The notes under the pieces were generated by a model. That model did not search any database and was not told the DNA's origin. It saw nothing but the letters and a program-made list of their open reading frames with translations. Positions 1-9,296 of a DNA stretch of 54,443 bases are shown here, piece by piece. Source of the stretch: Tyzzerella sp963558545 (GTDB taxonomy: Bacteria > Bacillota > Clostridia > Lachnospirales > CAG-274); the NCBI RefSeq assembly GCF_963558545.1, contig NZ_CAUWHO010000011.1:1-54443 (forward strand). The letters run 5' to 3'. Position 1 is the stretch's first letter; each line of letters opens with the position of its first letter. Made by a program: the position numbers and the translations under genes.

Positions 1-309
1 TCATTCGTTGATAATTCTATGGGAATATTGTCTAAAAGTGAATATATTTATCAATTTTATAAAGCTATAACAAATAAGCAACAATATGAAAAAAATAAAA
101 TATTAAAAATAAAGCAGGTATTAATAGATAAAGATTATCAAAACAAAGATATTGTTTTATTGCTTAGTTCAGATTATTATTTGGTAATAAATATATCTAT
201 AAATGGGGATATTTATTTTACAATAAATGAAAAAGTATTTTTAAACTATATACAAAAATATGGGATTAATGGTACAATATATAATGTGGTTGAAAATGTA
301 CTAAAATAA
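1..309 (+). CDS. 3' end of a gene cut by the window edge, possibly SpoIVFB-like M50 protease C-terminus
   Basis: The reading frame is open back to base 1, so the gene begins outside the window; an ATG at 19 is only an internal codon. About 102 residues are visible, rich in Lys, Ile, Asn and Tyr. The last 60 residues alternate short hydrophobic strands and a helix (LLLSSDYYLVINIS, then a Gly-Asp turn, then NEKVFLNYIQKYG), which looks like one CBS-type repeat. In many Clostridia the gene just upstream of the TIGR03960/DUF2344/RNase G cluster is spoIVFB, an intramembrane protease with a C-terminal CBS domain. The identity is inferred from that context and the weak CBS look; no catalytic motif lies in the window. 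Confidence 0.5.
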   Translation, partial: SFVDNSMGILSKSEYIYQFYKAITNKQQYEKNKILKIKQVLIDKDYQNKDIVLLLSSDYYLVINISINGDIYFTINEKVFLNYIQKYGINGTIYNVVENVLK

Positions 310-351
310 GACTAAAAATTTTATAAACATTACAAAAGATGGAGGGAAAAT

Positions 352-2181
352 ATGATAGATGAGATATTAATACAGGTAGAAAAACCTGCAAGATATATAG
401 GTAATGAAATAAATATGGTTGTAAAGGACCCTAAAGATGTAGATATACGTTTTGCTTTTTGTTTTCCAGATAGTTATGAGGTTGGTATGAGCTATGTAGG
501 ATTACAAATATTATACTTTTTTATGAATAGAAGAGATGATGTATATTGCGAAAGAGTGTTTGCACCTTGGCACGATATGGAGCAAAAAATGAGAGAAAAT
601 AATATAGACTTATTTACTCTCGAAACAGGCACTAGTGTAAAAGAATTTGATTTTGTAGGCTTTACACTACAATATGAAATGACATATACAAATATTATAA
701 ATATGCTTAATTTAGGTAATATACCTATATGGAGTAAGGATAGAACAGAAGATGACCCTATAATTATAGCAGGAGGGCCTTGTGCATATAACCCAGAGCC
801 TTTAGCAGAAATAATTGATATATTTTATATAGGCGAGGGTGAAGTTAAATATGATGAATTTTTTGATTTATATAAAGAAATAAAAAAACAAGGTGGAACT
901 AAAGAAGATTTTTATATTAAATTATTAAAAATGGACGGTATTTATATACCTAAATTTTATGATGTAGAATATAAAGAAAATGGAGAAATAAAAGAGTTTA
1001 AACCTTTACACAAAGATGCATCTAAAAAAATAAAAAAAGTTATAGTTAAGGATATGGACAATGTTTTCTATCCGGATAAACAGCTTGTACCACTAATTGA
1101 TGTAGTACACGATAGAGTTAGTTTGGAAGTATTTAGAGGGTGTATAAGAGGTTGTAGATTTTGTCAGGCAGGTTATGTTTATAGGCCTGTTAGAGAAAAA
1201 TCGGCAGATGCTATACTTAAAAAGTCTAAAACATTAGTAGAAACATCAGGACACGAGGAAGTGTCTTTAACAAGCCTTAGCACTGCCGATTATAGCGATT
1301 TTAGAAACCTTTCAGAAGGACTTTTAGAACAATTTAAAGATGAAAAAGTAAATATTGCACTTCCATCTTTAAGAATAGATGCTTTTTCTATAGATTTGAT
1401 GCAAAAAGTACAAGGTGTTAGAAAGTCTAGCTTAACATTTGCACCAGAAGCAGGAACACAAAGGCTTAGAGATGTTATAAACAAAGGTATAACAGAAGAA
1501 GAAATATTAAGAGGAAGTAGCCTTGCTTTTGAAGGTGGTTGGGATAGAGTTAAGCTATATTTTATGGTAGGGCTACCAACAGAAACTTATGATGATGTAA
1601 AAGGCATAGCAAAATTGGCATCAGATATAGTAGATAAGTTTTATGAGCTACCTAAAGAAAAAAGAAATAGAGGTGTATCTGTTACAGTTAGTTCATCTTG
1701 TTTTGTGCCAAAAGCATTTACTCCTTTTCAATGGTCTGCACAAGATACTTGTGAAGAATTTATAAAAAAACAATATTTATTAAAAGATAGTAATGAAAGA
1801 AAACAAGTGAAAGTAAACTATCACGAACCTGCAGTTAGCTCAATAGAAGGGATACTTGCTCGTGGGGATAGAAAAGTGGCTAAGCTTATTGTTAAGGCTT
1901 GGGAAAATGGAGCAAAATTTGATGGGTGGACAGAAAGCTTTAAATACGATGCGTGGCTTAAAGCATTAGAGCAAACAGGACTAAGCAGAGAGTTTTACGC
2001 TAATAGAGAAAGAAGTTATGATGAAATTTTACCTTGGGACCATATATCTATTGGTGTATCTAAAAGATTTTTTATAGAAGAAATGGAAAAAGCTAAAAAT
2101 GTAACAATTACTCCAAATTGTAGGCAAGATTGTAGTATGTGTGGAGCAAAAGTTTTTGGTGGAGGTGTTTGCTTTGAATAA
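352..2181 (+). CDS. TIGR03960-type radical SAM protein with B12-binding-like N-terminus
   Basis: 609 residues. The first 200 or so resemble a cobalamin-binding-like fold (SYEVGMSYVGLQILY, GGPCAYNPEP, YIGEGEVKYDEFF). The radical SAM core follows, with RGCIRGCRFCQAG giving a canonical CX3CX2C cluster at C264, C268 and C271. Further core segments are TFAPEAGTQRLRDVINKG and YFMVGLPTE. A Cys-rich tail (CRQDCSMCGAKVFGGGVC) closes the protein. Family members are always followed by a DUF2344 protein, as here with an 8-base overlap. The exact reaction is not established; an RNA modification role is often suggested. The ATG follows GGAGGG at a good distance. Family assignment is firm, function is not. 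Confidence 0.9.
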   Translation: MIDEILIQVEKPARYIGNEINMVVKDPKDVDIRFAFCFPDSYEVGMSYVGLQILYFFMNRRDDVYCERVFAPWHDMEQKMRENNIDLFTLETGTSVKEFDFVGFTLQYEMTYTNIINMLNLGNIPIWSKDRTEDDPIIIAGGPCAYNPEPLAEIIDIFYIGEGEVKYDEFFDLYKEIKKQGGTKEDFYIKLLKMDGIYIPKFYDVEYKENGEIKEFKPLHKDASKKIKKVIVKDMDNVFYPDKQLVPLIDVVHDRVSLEVFRGCIRGCRFCQAGYVYRPVREKSADAILKKSKTLVETSGHEEVSLTSLSTADYSDFRNLSEGLLEQFKDEKVNIALPSLRIDAFSIDLMQKVQGVRKSSLTFAPEAGTQRLRDVINKGITEEEILRGSSLAFEGGWDRVKLYFMVGLPTETYDDVKGIAKLASDIVDKFYELPKEKRNRGVSVTVSSSCFVPKAFTPFQWSAQDTCEEFIKKQYLLKDSNERKQVKVNYHEPAVSSIEGILARGDRKVAKLIVKAWENGAKFDGWTESFKYDAWLKALEQTGLSREFYANRERSYDEILPWDHISIGVSKRFFIEEMEKAKNVTITPNCRQDCSMCGAKVFGGGVCFE

Positions 2182-2845
2182 ATATAGGCTTAAGTTTTCT
2201 AAAATAGGAAAGATAAAATATACAGGACATTTAGATTTACTAAAAATATTTCAAAGAGCTATAAAAAGGGCAAATTTACCTATATCATATTCTCAGGGTT
2301 TTAACCCTCATCAAATAATGAGCTTTGCAATACCTTTACCACTTGGTATGGAAAGTGAAGCAGAGTATATAGATATGCAGTTTGATGAAGATTTGACACC
2401 AGAGTATATAAAAGATACTTTAAATAAGGATATGCCAATAGGTATGGAAATTTTAAATGTAGTTAGATTAAAAGAAGGGCAAAAATCTGCACCGTCTATT
2501 GTATGTATAGGAGAATATGAAATATTATTAAACACTAGTATTAACAAAAATAATATAGAAGATTTTCTAAGCCAAAAAGAAATAAATATAGAAAGAATTA
2601 CTAAAAAAAGAGGAAAAGAAATTACAAAAACAGTTAATATTAGGGAAGATATATTTAGTATACAATATTTAGATAGTAATAAAATAAAGGCTACAATATC
2701 AACAGGAAGTGCTAAAAACTTAAAGCCAGATGTTTTAATAGAAAGATTGTATAATTTTTTAAACATACCATATGAAAAATATAAAATTAATTATAAAAGA
2801 GTTGCTTTATTTGATGAAAATAAAATACAATTAGACTTTTTATAA
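2174..2845 (+). CDS. DUF2344 (TIGR03936) radical SAM-associated protein
   Basis: I place the start at TTG 2174, eight bases before the end of the preceding radical SAM gene, because GGAGG at 2161-2165 sits 8 bases upstream and the protein then begins LNKYRLKFSKIGKIKYTGHL, as family members do. An in-frame ATG at 2141 would add 11 residues copied from another frame. The product has 223 residues. Diagnostic segments are HLDLLKIFQRAIKRANLPI, YSQGFNPHQIMSFAIPLPLG and MESEAEYIDM. The domain occurs with, or fused to, TIGR03960 proteins and is taken to be a partner subunit. The overlap suggests translational coupling. No catalytic residues are known to me for this family. Confidence 0.9.
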   Translation: MNKYRLKFSKIGKIKYTGHLDLLKIFQRAIKRANLPISYSQGFNPHQIMSFAIPLPLGMESEAEYIDMQFDEDLTPEYIKDTLNKDMPIGMEILNVVRLKEGQKSAPSIVCIGEYEILLNTSINKNNIEDFLSQKEINIERITKKRGKEITKTVNIREDIFSIQYLDSNKIKATISTGSAKNLKPDVLIERLYNFLNIPYEKYKINYKRVALFDENKIQLDFL

Positions 2846-2857
2846 GTAGGTGTTAAA

Positions 2858-4264
2858 ATGAACAAAACTCTTGTTATAGATGCTCTTTTTAATTATGAAA
2901 GGGCAGGACTTTTAGAAAATAATGAGCTTAAAGAAGTTATAATAGAAGAAAAAGATAGTTTTCAAGTAGGGGATATATTTGTAGGAAAAGTAAAAAAAAT
3001 ATTACCTAATAAATTTGCATTTATAGACTTGGGATATAATAAAAATGCTTTTCTAGGGATAACAGATAAAAAGCAAAGAGGCCTATATATTTTTAATGAA
3101 AGGTCTAATAAATATGTTTTAGGGTTAAAAGAAGGTCAAGACATATTAGTACAAATAGATAAACAAGGTACAGAAATAAAAGGGGCAAGTGTTACAACAA
3201 ATTTAACACTTACAGGTAAATATGTTGTTTTATTATTAAATGAAAAAAACATAGCCATATCTAAAAAGATAGACGATAAAGAAAAAAGGGAGTTTTTAAA
3301 ACAGTTTGCTATTGAAAATTTGCCTAAAGATTATGGGATTATTTTTAGGACAAACTGTTACAATACAGATACAAAAATAATAAAAGATGAAATATTATAT
3401 CTTATAAAAAAAGCTAAAGATTTAATGGATAAAGCTAATTATATAAAGCCACCTACAAGATTATTTTTTGCAAAAACAGAGATAGAAAAAATAATAATAG
3501 ATATTTTAGATAAAGATGATAAGGTTATAACCAATAGTAAAGATAGCTATAATAGTTTAAAACAAATATTTGAAAATATAGATATGTATAATGATAAATT
3601 GCCAATATTTGAGGCTTATGGTATAGAATCTAAAATAGAAAAAGCTTTTAATAACAAAGTATGGCTTAAAAGTGGTGGTTTTTTAGTAATAGATTTTGCA
3701 GAGGCTATGACTATTATAGATGTAAACACAGGTAAAAATATTACAAAATCTTTTGATGATATGATTTTTAAAACTAATAAAGAAGCTTTAGAGCAAATAT
3801 CTAAAGAAATAAGGATTAGAAATATATCAGGAATTATATTGATAGACCTTATAGATATGAAAAATGAAGAACATAAAAAACAATTGGAATTATATATGAG
3901 GCAATTAGCCAAATCGGATAGAATGCCTATAAATATATACCCTATAAATGAGCTTGGTATAATGCAGGTTACTAGAAAGAAATCTTTAAAGCCATTATAT
4001 GATATAGTATCTAAAGTTTGCCCTATGTGTAATGGTACTGGAAAGGTAAAAAATGAAGTCTATATAGCCAATATTATAAAAAATCAGATATTGTCTATAT
4101 TTTCAAATACTATTTATAACAAAGTAGTAGTTTCTGCCAATAATAATGTTATACAATGCTTAAAAAACATAGATATTAATAATATTGAGGATAAAAAAAT
4201 AGAATTTAATATTATTTATCCTATTAGATTTGACTATTTTAATATAGAAAAATTTGTGGACTAA
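2858..4264 (+). CDS. rng: Ribonuclease E/G family endoribonuclease
   Basis: 468 residues. An S1-like RNA-binding domain lies near residues 38-110 (VGDIFVGKVKKILPNKFAFIDLG). The DNase I-like catalytic domain carries TIIDVNTGKN, with the metal-binding Asp near residue 288, and IILIDLIDM, which supplies the second metal-binding Asp. The Zn-link motif is CPMCNGTGKV near residue 388. The short length without a long disordered tail matches RNase G-type enzymes rather than E. coli RNase E. Known roles are rRNA maturation and mRNA decay. It starts 12 bases after the DUF2344 gene and is the last gene of this operon, ended by a strong terminator. In many Clostridia rplU and rpmA follow; here they do not. 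Confidence 0.92.
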   Translation: MNKTLVIDALFNYERAGLLENNELKEVIIEEKDSFQVGDIFVGKVKKILPNKFAFIDLGYNKNAFLGITDKKQRGLYIFNERSNKYVLGLKEGQDILVQIDKQGTEIKGASVTTNLTLTGKYVVLLLNEKNIAISKKIDDKEKREFLKQFAIENLPKDYGIIFRTNCYNTDTKIIKDEILYLIKKAKDLMDKANYIKPPTRLFFAKTEIEKIIIDILDKDDKVITNSKDSYNSLKQIFENIDMYNDKLPIFEAYGIESKIEKAFNNKVWLKSGGFLVIDFAEAMTIIDVNTGKNITKSFDDMIFKTNKEALEQISKEIRIRNISGIILIDLIDMKNEEHKKQLELYMRQLAKSDRMPINIYPINELGIMQVTRKKSLKPLYDIVSKVCPMCNGTGKVKNEVYIANIIKNQILSIFSNTIYNKVVVSANNNVIQCLKNIDINNIEDKKIEFNIIYPIRFDYFNIEKFVD

Positions 4265-4305
4265 AAAAAGCTATGCTAAGGAAATTTACTTAGCGTAGCT
4301 TTTTA
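4264..4305 (+). terminator. Rho-independent terminator after rng
   Basis: A stem of about 14 pairs (AAAGCTATGCTAAG with CTTAGCGTAGCTTT, one G-U pair), a short AT loop, and a run of T directly after it. It starts at the rng stop codon and separates this operon from RNase Y. Confidence 0.9.
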
Positions 4306-4400
4306 ATATTTGCATAAAAATTATTTGTTTTTGTATATATTAATTTAATAATTAAACTATTTATATTAAAATTAAAAAATTAAATAGATAGGTGTATATC

Positions 4401-4429
4401 TTGACAATTTTATATAAAGAAGATACAAT
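4401..4429 (+). promoter_or_regulatory. Sigma A-type promoter for rny
   Basis: TTGACA at 4401-4406, a 17-base spacer and TACAAT at 4424-4429. The -35 is a perfect consensus. It lies about 90 bases upstream of the RNase Y start, leaving a leader of roughly 85 bases. Confidence 0.75.
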
Positions 4430-4520
4430 ATAAATTGAGGTATCTTTATAATTAAAATTTAATGTATCTTAATAGTTTTTATAAATATAAGAAGCGTCTA
4501 AATTAAAATTAACTAAGGAG

Positions 4521-6080
4521 GTGTTTTTTCTGGGCGTTAAATATATAATAACTACTATAATAGTTGGAGCTATTTCAATTATAATTGGTGGTTTAATTGG
4601 GTTTGCTATGCGTAAAAAAGTTGCAGAGGCTACTATAGGTTCGGCAGAAAAAGAAGCTGATAATATATTAATAAATGCAAAGAAAGAGGCAGAAGCTAAG
4701 AAAAAAGAAATTTTACTAGAGGCTAAAGAGGAAAGCCTTAAAGTAAAAAATGAAATAGAAAAAGAAAGTAAAGAAAGAAAACAAGAAATTCAAAAATTTG
4801 AAAAAAGGCTTATACAAAAAGAAGAAGCTCTTGATAAAAGAACTCAAACTCTTGAAAAAAAGGAAGAACTACATCAAGAGAAAATATTAAAACTAGAAGA
4901 AGAAAAAGAAAACATAGAGCAAATATCTAGTAAAAAAATAGAAGAACTAGAAAGAATATCTGGTTTTACAACAGACCAAGCTAAAGATTACCTTTTATCA
5001 TCTTTAGAAGAAGAACTTGTACACGAAAAGGCTGTACGTATAAAAGAAATGGAAGCTAGTGTAAAACAAGAAGCAGATAAAAAGGCTAAACAAATAATAG
5101 GTATGGCTATACAAAGATGTGCTGTAGACCACGTTGCAGAAAGCACAGTTTCTGTTGTTTCTTTACCTAATGATGAAATGAAAGGTAGAATAATTGGGCG
5201 TGAAGGAAGAAATATTAGAACTATAGAATCCCTTACAGGTATAGATATTATAATAGATGATACGCCAGAAGCTGTTATATTATCGGGCTTTGACCCTATG
5301 AAAAGAGAAATTGCTCGTATAGCTTTAGAAAAACTTATTTTAGATGGGAGAGTACATCCTGCTAAAATAGAAGAAATGGTTGATAAAGCTAAAAAAGAAG
5401 TAGAAACAATGATTAGAGAAGAAGGCGAGAGTGCTTGTTTTGAAATAGGTGTACACGGTGTCCACCCAGAGCTTATTAGACTACTTGGTAAAATGAAATT
5501 TAGAACAAGCTATGGGCAAAATGTTTTAAAACATTCTTTAGAGGTTGCACATCTTACGGGTATTATGGCAGGTGAGCTTGGATTAGACATTACACTTGCT
5601 AAAAGAGCAGGGCTTTTACACGATATAGGTAAAGCTATAGATTATGACGAAGAAGGCTCTCACGTTGAGCTTGGCTCAGCTCTTTGCAAAAAATATAAGG
5701 AAAATAGTACTGTTATAAATGCAATAGAATCTCACCACGGTGATGTAGAGCCAACATCTTTAATATCGGTGTTAGTTCAGTCAGCAGACGCCATTTCAGC
5801 AGCTAGGCCAGGTGCTAGACGAGAAACTTTAGAAACATACATAAAAAGGTTACAAAATCTTGAAAATATAGCAGAGAGTTTTAACGGAGTAGAAAAATCT
5901 TTTGCTATACAAGCTGGACGTGAGCTTAGAATAATGATTTCTCCAGAAAGTGTAGACGACGATGGTCTTGTTCTTTTAGCTAGAGAAATATCTAAAAAAA
6001 TAGAAGAAGAGCTAGAATATCCGGGGCAAATAAAAGTAAATCTTATTAGAGAAACTAGGGCTATAGATTATGCTAAATAA
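4521..6080 (+). CDS. rny: Ribonuclease Y, membrane-anchored endoribonuclease
   Basis: 519 residues, the usual length. Residues 8-30 form one transmembrane helix, followed by a long charged coiled coil (about 40-200). A KH domain follows (GRIIGREGRNIRTIESLTG, near 221-260), then an HD domain (HSLEVAHLTG, LLHDIGKAIDYDEEGSHVE, near 345-380) that supplies the metal-binding residues. RNase Y starts bulk mRNA turnover at the membrane in Firmicutes. The start is unclear: GTG 4521 is inside the AAGGAGGTG ribosome binding site, while CTG 4530 has the ideal spacing of 8 bases. There is no spoVS downstream, a common neighbour elsewhere. Confidence 0.95.
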   Translation: MFFLGVKYIITTIIVGAISIIIGGLIGFAMRKKVAEATIGSAEKEADNILINAKKEAEAKKKEILLEAKEESLKVKNEIEKESKERKQEIQKFEKRLIQKEEALDKRTQTLEKKEELHQEKILKLEEEKENIEQISSKKIEELERISGFTTDQAKDYLLSSLEEELVHEKAVRIKEMEASVKQEADKKAKQIIGMAIQRCAVDHVAESTVSVVSLPNDEMKGRIIGREGRNIRTIESLTGIDIIIDDTPEAVILSGFDPMKREIARIALEKLILDGRVHPAKIEEMVDKAKKEVETMIREEGESACFEIGVHGVHPELIRLLGKMKFRTSYGQNVLKHSLEVAHLTGIMAGELGLDITLAKRAGLLHDIGKAIDYDEEGSHVELGSALCKKYKENSTVINAIESHHGDVEPTSLISVLVQSADAISAARPGARRETLETYIKRLQNLENIAESFNGVEKSFAIQAGRELRIMISPESVDDDGLVLLAREISKKIEEELEYPGQIKVNLIRETRAIDYAK

Positions 6081-6225
6081 AATTTAGCACATTAATAAAA
6101 TGTGTTTGTTTACTTTAGATAAGTAGGCAGATACATTTTATTTTTTTAATATATTGTTTATAAAATGTTAATAAAAATAAAAAATAACAATTAATTTATG
6201 TTGATAAATAAGAAAGAGGTATATA

Positions 6226-6876
6226 ATGAAAAGATTAGCAATATTTGATTTAGATGGAACTTTAGTAGATTCTATAGGTTCTATTGCAGGTGCTTGTAAT
6301 GAAGCATTAATAAAAAATGGACTTAAGGAAAGAAGTATACAAGAGTATAAATATTTTGCAGGTGATGGTGCTTTAGAGCTTGTTAAAAGGGCAGTTTATG
6401 CCAGTGGAGATGTTAACTATGAAAAATTAGATGATGTTTATAAAGTATATAAAGATATATTTGTAAAAGACTGTACAAGAGGGGTTGTACCTTTTGAAAA
6501 TATAGATAATATTTTAAAAAATCTTAAAGATAAAGGAATAATATTAGCAGTTTTATCTAATAAGCCTCACGAAAGAACAATAGATGTGGTGGAAAAAATA
6601 TTTGGTAATGATAAATTTGATATGGTATTAGGATATAAAAGTGAAGAAACTAAAAAGCCAAATCCATACGGTGCATTGTTAATAGCTAATCATTTTAATA
6701 TAGAGCCTAAAGATTGTGTATATATAGGAGATACAGATACAGATATGCAAACAGGTATAAGAGCAGGTATGTATACAGTAGGTGTTACTTGGGGATTTAG
6801 AGATAGAGAAGAGCTTATATCTAATAAAGCAAATGATGTAATTGATACACCTATTGATTTATTAAAATATTTTTAA
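6226..6876 (+). CDS. HAD-superfamily phosphatase, phosphoglycolate phosphatase-like
   Basis: 216 residues. Motif I is FDLDGTLVDS with nucleophile D8 and acid-base D10. Motif II is LSNKP, motif III the Lys in KKPNPYG, and motif IV YIGDTDTDMQTGIRAGM near residue 167. The helical cap inserted after motif I (residues 15-85) is the C1 type of Gph, PpaX and beta-phosphoglucomutase relatives. Substrate cannot be read from sequence; phosphoglycolate or pyrophosphate hydrolysis are the common assignments. The gene has its own AGAGG site and stands alone between rny and the liv leader. Confidence 0.85.
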   Translation: MKRLAIFDLDGTLVDSIGSIAGACNEALIKNGLKERSIQEYKYFAGDGALELVKRAVYASGDVNYEKLDDVYKVYKDIFVKDCTRGVVPFENIDNILKNLKDKGIILAVLSNKPHERTIDVVEKIFGNDKFDMVLGYKSEETKKPNPYGALLIANHFNIEPKDCVYIGDTDTDMQTGIRAGMYTVGVTWGFRDREELISNKANDVIDTPIDLLKYF

Positions 6877-7189
6877 TAAAAGTATATATTACAAATGTCA
6901 AAATACATATTATACTTAGATATTATTGTTTAAAATAAATAAATATATGTAAAAATATAAATTATTTTACATAAATAATCATATAAAAAAAGTATTTTAT
7001 TATTAAGATATACATTATATTAATAAAATACTTATATATATAGCCATTATTATAAACATTTTTTACAATAAATTTAACTTTCAAAAAAATTTGTTGAAAT
7101 TATTCATATTTATATATATAATTACTTATAAGTTATATTTACAGGGTAGATATAAAGTATCTAAATAATAAATTAGAGGGAGTGGTTCT
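6877..7189 (+). other. AT-rich intergenic leader of livJ with a long hairpin
   Basis: No gene is visible. A 13-base perfect inverted repeat (AAGTATTTTATTA at 6990-7002 and TAATAAAATACTT at 7021-7033) could form an all-AT hairpin; it lacks a T run on the plus strand. The livJ promoter and ribosome binding site fill the rest. Confidence 0.5.
7094..7122 (+). promoter_or_regulatory. Sigma A-type promoter for livJ
   Basis: TTGAAA at 7094-7099, a 17-base spacer, then TATAAT at 7117-7122. It is the best promoter match in the leader and lies 68 bases upstream of the ATG. Confidence 0.7.
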
Positions 7190-8332
7190 ATGAAATTAAA
7201 GAAATTTATAGCCTTATCTACAGCAACAGTAATGGCTTTGTCTATGGTTGCTTGTGGTAACAAAACAAAAACTGAGGAAAATATGGAAAAAATAGTGATT
7301 GGTACAATGGGACCACTTACAGGGAGCAATGCTATTTATGGTATTAGCACTGCTAATGGTATAAGACTTGCATTAGAGCAAAGAGAAAATGTACTAGATA
7401 AACCAGTTGAGTTAATATCAGTAGATGATAAAGCAGACCAAACAGAAGCTGTTAATGCTTACAATAAATTTGTTAACAACGATGGCGTAGTAGCTGTGGT
7501 AGGTGCTACTACAAGTGGAGCAGCTTTAAGCGTTGCTATAACATCAGCAAAGTATAAAACACCAATATTAACACCTACAGGTACAGTGCCAGAGATTACA
7601 ACATCAGGAGATAATGTATTTAGAGCTTGCTATACAGACCCATTCCAAGGAGAAATGATGGCAAAATTTGCTTTTGAAAATTTAGGACTTAAAAAAATTG
7701 CTATTATGGAAAATATAGATTCATCTTATTCTGAAGGGGTAAAAAACAGCTTTGTTACTAAATATGAAGAGCTTGGAGGAGAAATTATCACAGTAGAGGG
7801 ATATAAAGAATCTGATAACGATTTTAAAGCACAGCTTACAAAAATAGCTTCATCTACACCAGAAGCTTTATTTATACCAGATTACTATACAAAAGCATAT
7901 TTAATAGCTAGTCAAGCTAAAGATAGTGGACTTAAAGATGTAGTTTTATTAGGTTCTGATGGTTGGGACGGTATGAACACTATTGCAGAAGATACATCAG
8001 TAGTAGAAAATTCTTATTTCTCTAGTCATTTTTCATTAGATGACCAAGACCCTAAAGTACAAGACTTTATTAATGCATACAAAACAAAATATGGGGAAGA
8101 ACCTAACGGTTTTGCTGCTTTAGGCTATGATGGAGCTAACATTATGTTAAATGCTATAGAAACAGCAGGTAGTACAGATTCTAAAGCTATTGTGGAAGCT
8201 ATAGCAAATATACAATATGAAGGTATTACTGGAAACATTAAGTTTGATGAAAATGGAGACCCTATAAAAAGTGTATCTGTTATTCAGATAAAAGACGGAC
8301 AGTATAAATTATTTGATAAAATAGAAAAATAA
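7190..8332 (+). CDS. livJ: Branched-chain amino acid ABC transporter substrate-binding lipoprotein
   Basis: 380 residues. A lipoprotein signal peptide (MKLKKFIALSTATVMALSMVAC) places the lipidated cysteine at C22, after which the binding protein faces the outside. The mature part is a type I periplasmic-binding fold of the Leu/Ile/Val family: IVIGTMGPLTGSNAIYG near the start, VVAVVGATTSGAALSVA, ITTSGDNVFRACYTDPFQG and AALGYDGANIMLNAIETAG. It opens the liv operon, with permeases and ATPases next. A strong terminator between livJ and livH should give much more binding protein than membrane components. Other amino acids or amides are possible ligands for this family. Confidence 0.93.
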   Translation: MKLKKFIALSTATVMALSMVACGNKTKTEENMEKIVIGTMGPLTGSNAIYGISTANGIRLALEQRENVLDKPVELISVDDKADQTEAVNAYNKFVNNDGVVAVVGATTSGAALSVAITSAKYKTPILTPTGTVPEITTSGDNVFRACYTDPFQGEMMAKFAFENLGLKKIAIMENIDSSYSEGVKNSFVTKYEELGGEIITVEGYKESDNDFKAQLTKIASSTPEALFIPDYYTKAYLIASQAKDSGLKDVVLLGSDGWDGMNTIAEDTSVVENSYFSSHFSLDDQDPKVQDFINAYKTKYGEEPNGFAALGYDGANIMLNAIETAGSTDSKAIVEAIANIQYEGITGNIKFDENGDPIKSVSVIQIKDGQYKLFDKIEK

Positions 8333-8355
8333 TTTATTATATAAAATAAAAATGT

Positions 8356-8391
8356 AAAAATTAAGGGAGATTATATCTCCCTTAATTTTTA
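8356..8391 (+). terminator. Partial terminator between livJ and livH
   Basis: TTAAGGGAGAT (8361-8371) pairs perfectly with ATCTCCCTTAA (8375-8385) over a 3-base loop and is followed by TTTTT. Since livHMGF have no obvious promoter of their own after it, it probably sets the expression ratio by incomplete termination. Confidence 0.9.
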
Positions 8392-8417
8392 TAAATATTT
8401 AAGTAAGGAGTTGGCTT

Positions 8418-9287
8418 ATGGATTTTTTTAATCAATTAATAAATGGTATAAGTATAGGAAGTGTCTATGCTCTAGTTGCTCTTGGTTATACTATGGTTTA
8501 TGGAATAGTTAAGCTTATAAACTTTGCACACGGAGATGTAATAATGCTAGGGTCTTATTTTATATTAATATTTACTAGAAGTATGGGTATGCCTTTTTGG
8601 TTATCTGTAATAGCATCTATGCTATTTTGTGCTATATTTGGGATATTAATAGAAAAAGTAGCGTATAAACCGCTTAGAAAAGCACCAAGAATATCTGCTC
8701 TTATAACAGCAATAGGCGTTAGTATATTATTACAAAATATAGTTATATTAATAAAACCAGACCCTCTACCTTTTCCTAATGCTTTAGCAGGTAGTGTTAG
8801 ATTTTTAGGTATAGATATAGGATATGTAAATATTATTACAATTATAGTATCTTTTACTATTATGATTTTTTTAACATTGTTTATTAAATATACAAAATGG
8901 GGTAAAGCTATGAGAGCTGTATCTGAAGATGAAGGTGCATCTACATTAATGGGAATAAATGTAAATAATACAATAGCTTTAACGTTTGCTATAGGTTCTG
9001 CTTTAGCAGCAGTTGGTGGTGGTTTATATGGCGTATCTTATAAACTTATAGAGCCAACGATAGGTTCTGTTTTTGGACTTAAAGCATTTATAGCAGCAGT
9101 AATAGGTGGTATAGGTACAATACCTGGTGCAGTAATAGGTGGGTTAATAATGGGACTTGTAGAAACTTTTACAAAGGCATACATATCTACAAATCTTACA
9201 GATGTAATAGTTTTTGCAGTACTTATATTAATACTTCTTATTAAGCCATCAGGATTGCTTGGTAAAAATGTTAAAGAGAAAGTGTAG
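8418..9287 (+). CDS. livH: Branched-chain amino acid ABC transporter permease LivH
   Basis: 289 residues, almost entirely transmembrane helices (about eight). Family segments are YALVALGYTMVYGIVKLINF AHGD at the N-terminus, LRKAPRISALITAIGVSILL, and KAFIAAVIGGIGTIPGAVIG, the cytoplasmic loop that docks with the ATPase. The last residues LLIKPSGLLGK are typical of the family. It follows the livJ terminator with AAGGAG 8 bases from the ATG, and its stop overlaps the region where livM begins. With LivM it forms the membrane channel of the importer. Confidence 0.93.
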   Translation: MDFFNQLINGISIGSVYALVALGYTMVYGIVKLINFAHGDVIMLGSYFILIFTRSMGMPFWLSVIASMLFCAIFGILIEKVAYKPLRKAPRISALITAIGVSILLQNIVILIKPDPLPFPNALAGSVRFLGIDIGYVNIITIIVSFTIMIFLTLFIKYTKWGKAMRAVSEDEGASTLMGINVNNTIALTFAIGSALAAVGGGLYGVSYKLIEPTIGSVFGLKAFIAAVIGGIGTIPGAVIGGLIMGLVETFTKAYISTNLTDVIVFAVLILILLIKPSGLLGKNVKEKV

Positions 9288-9296
9288 GTGTATTGT

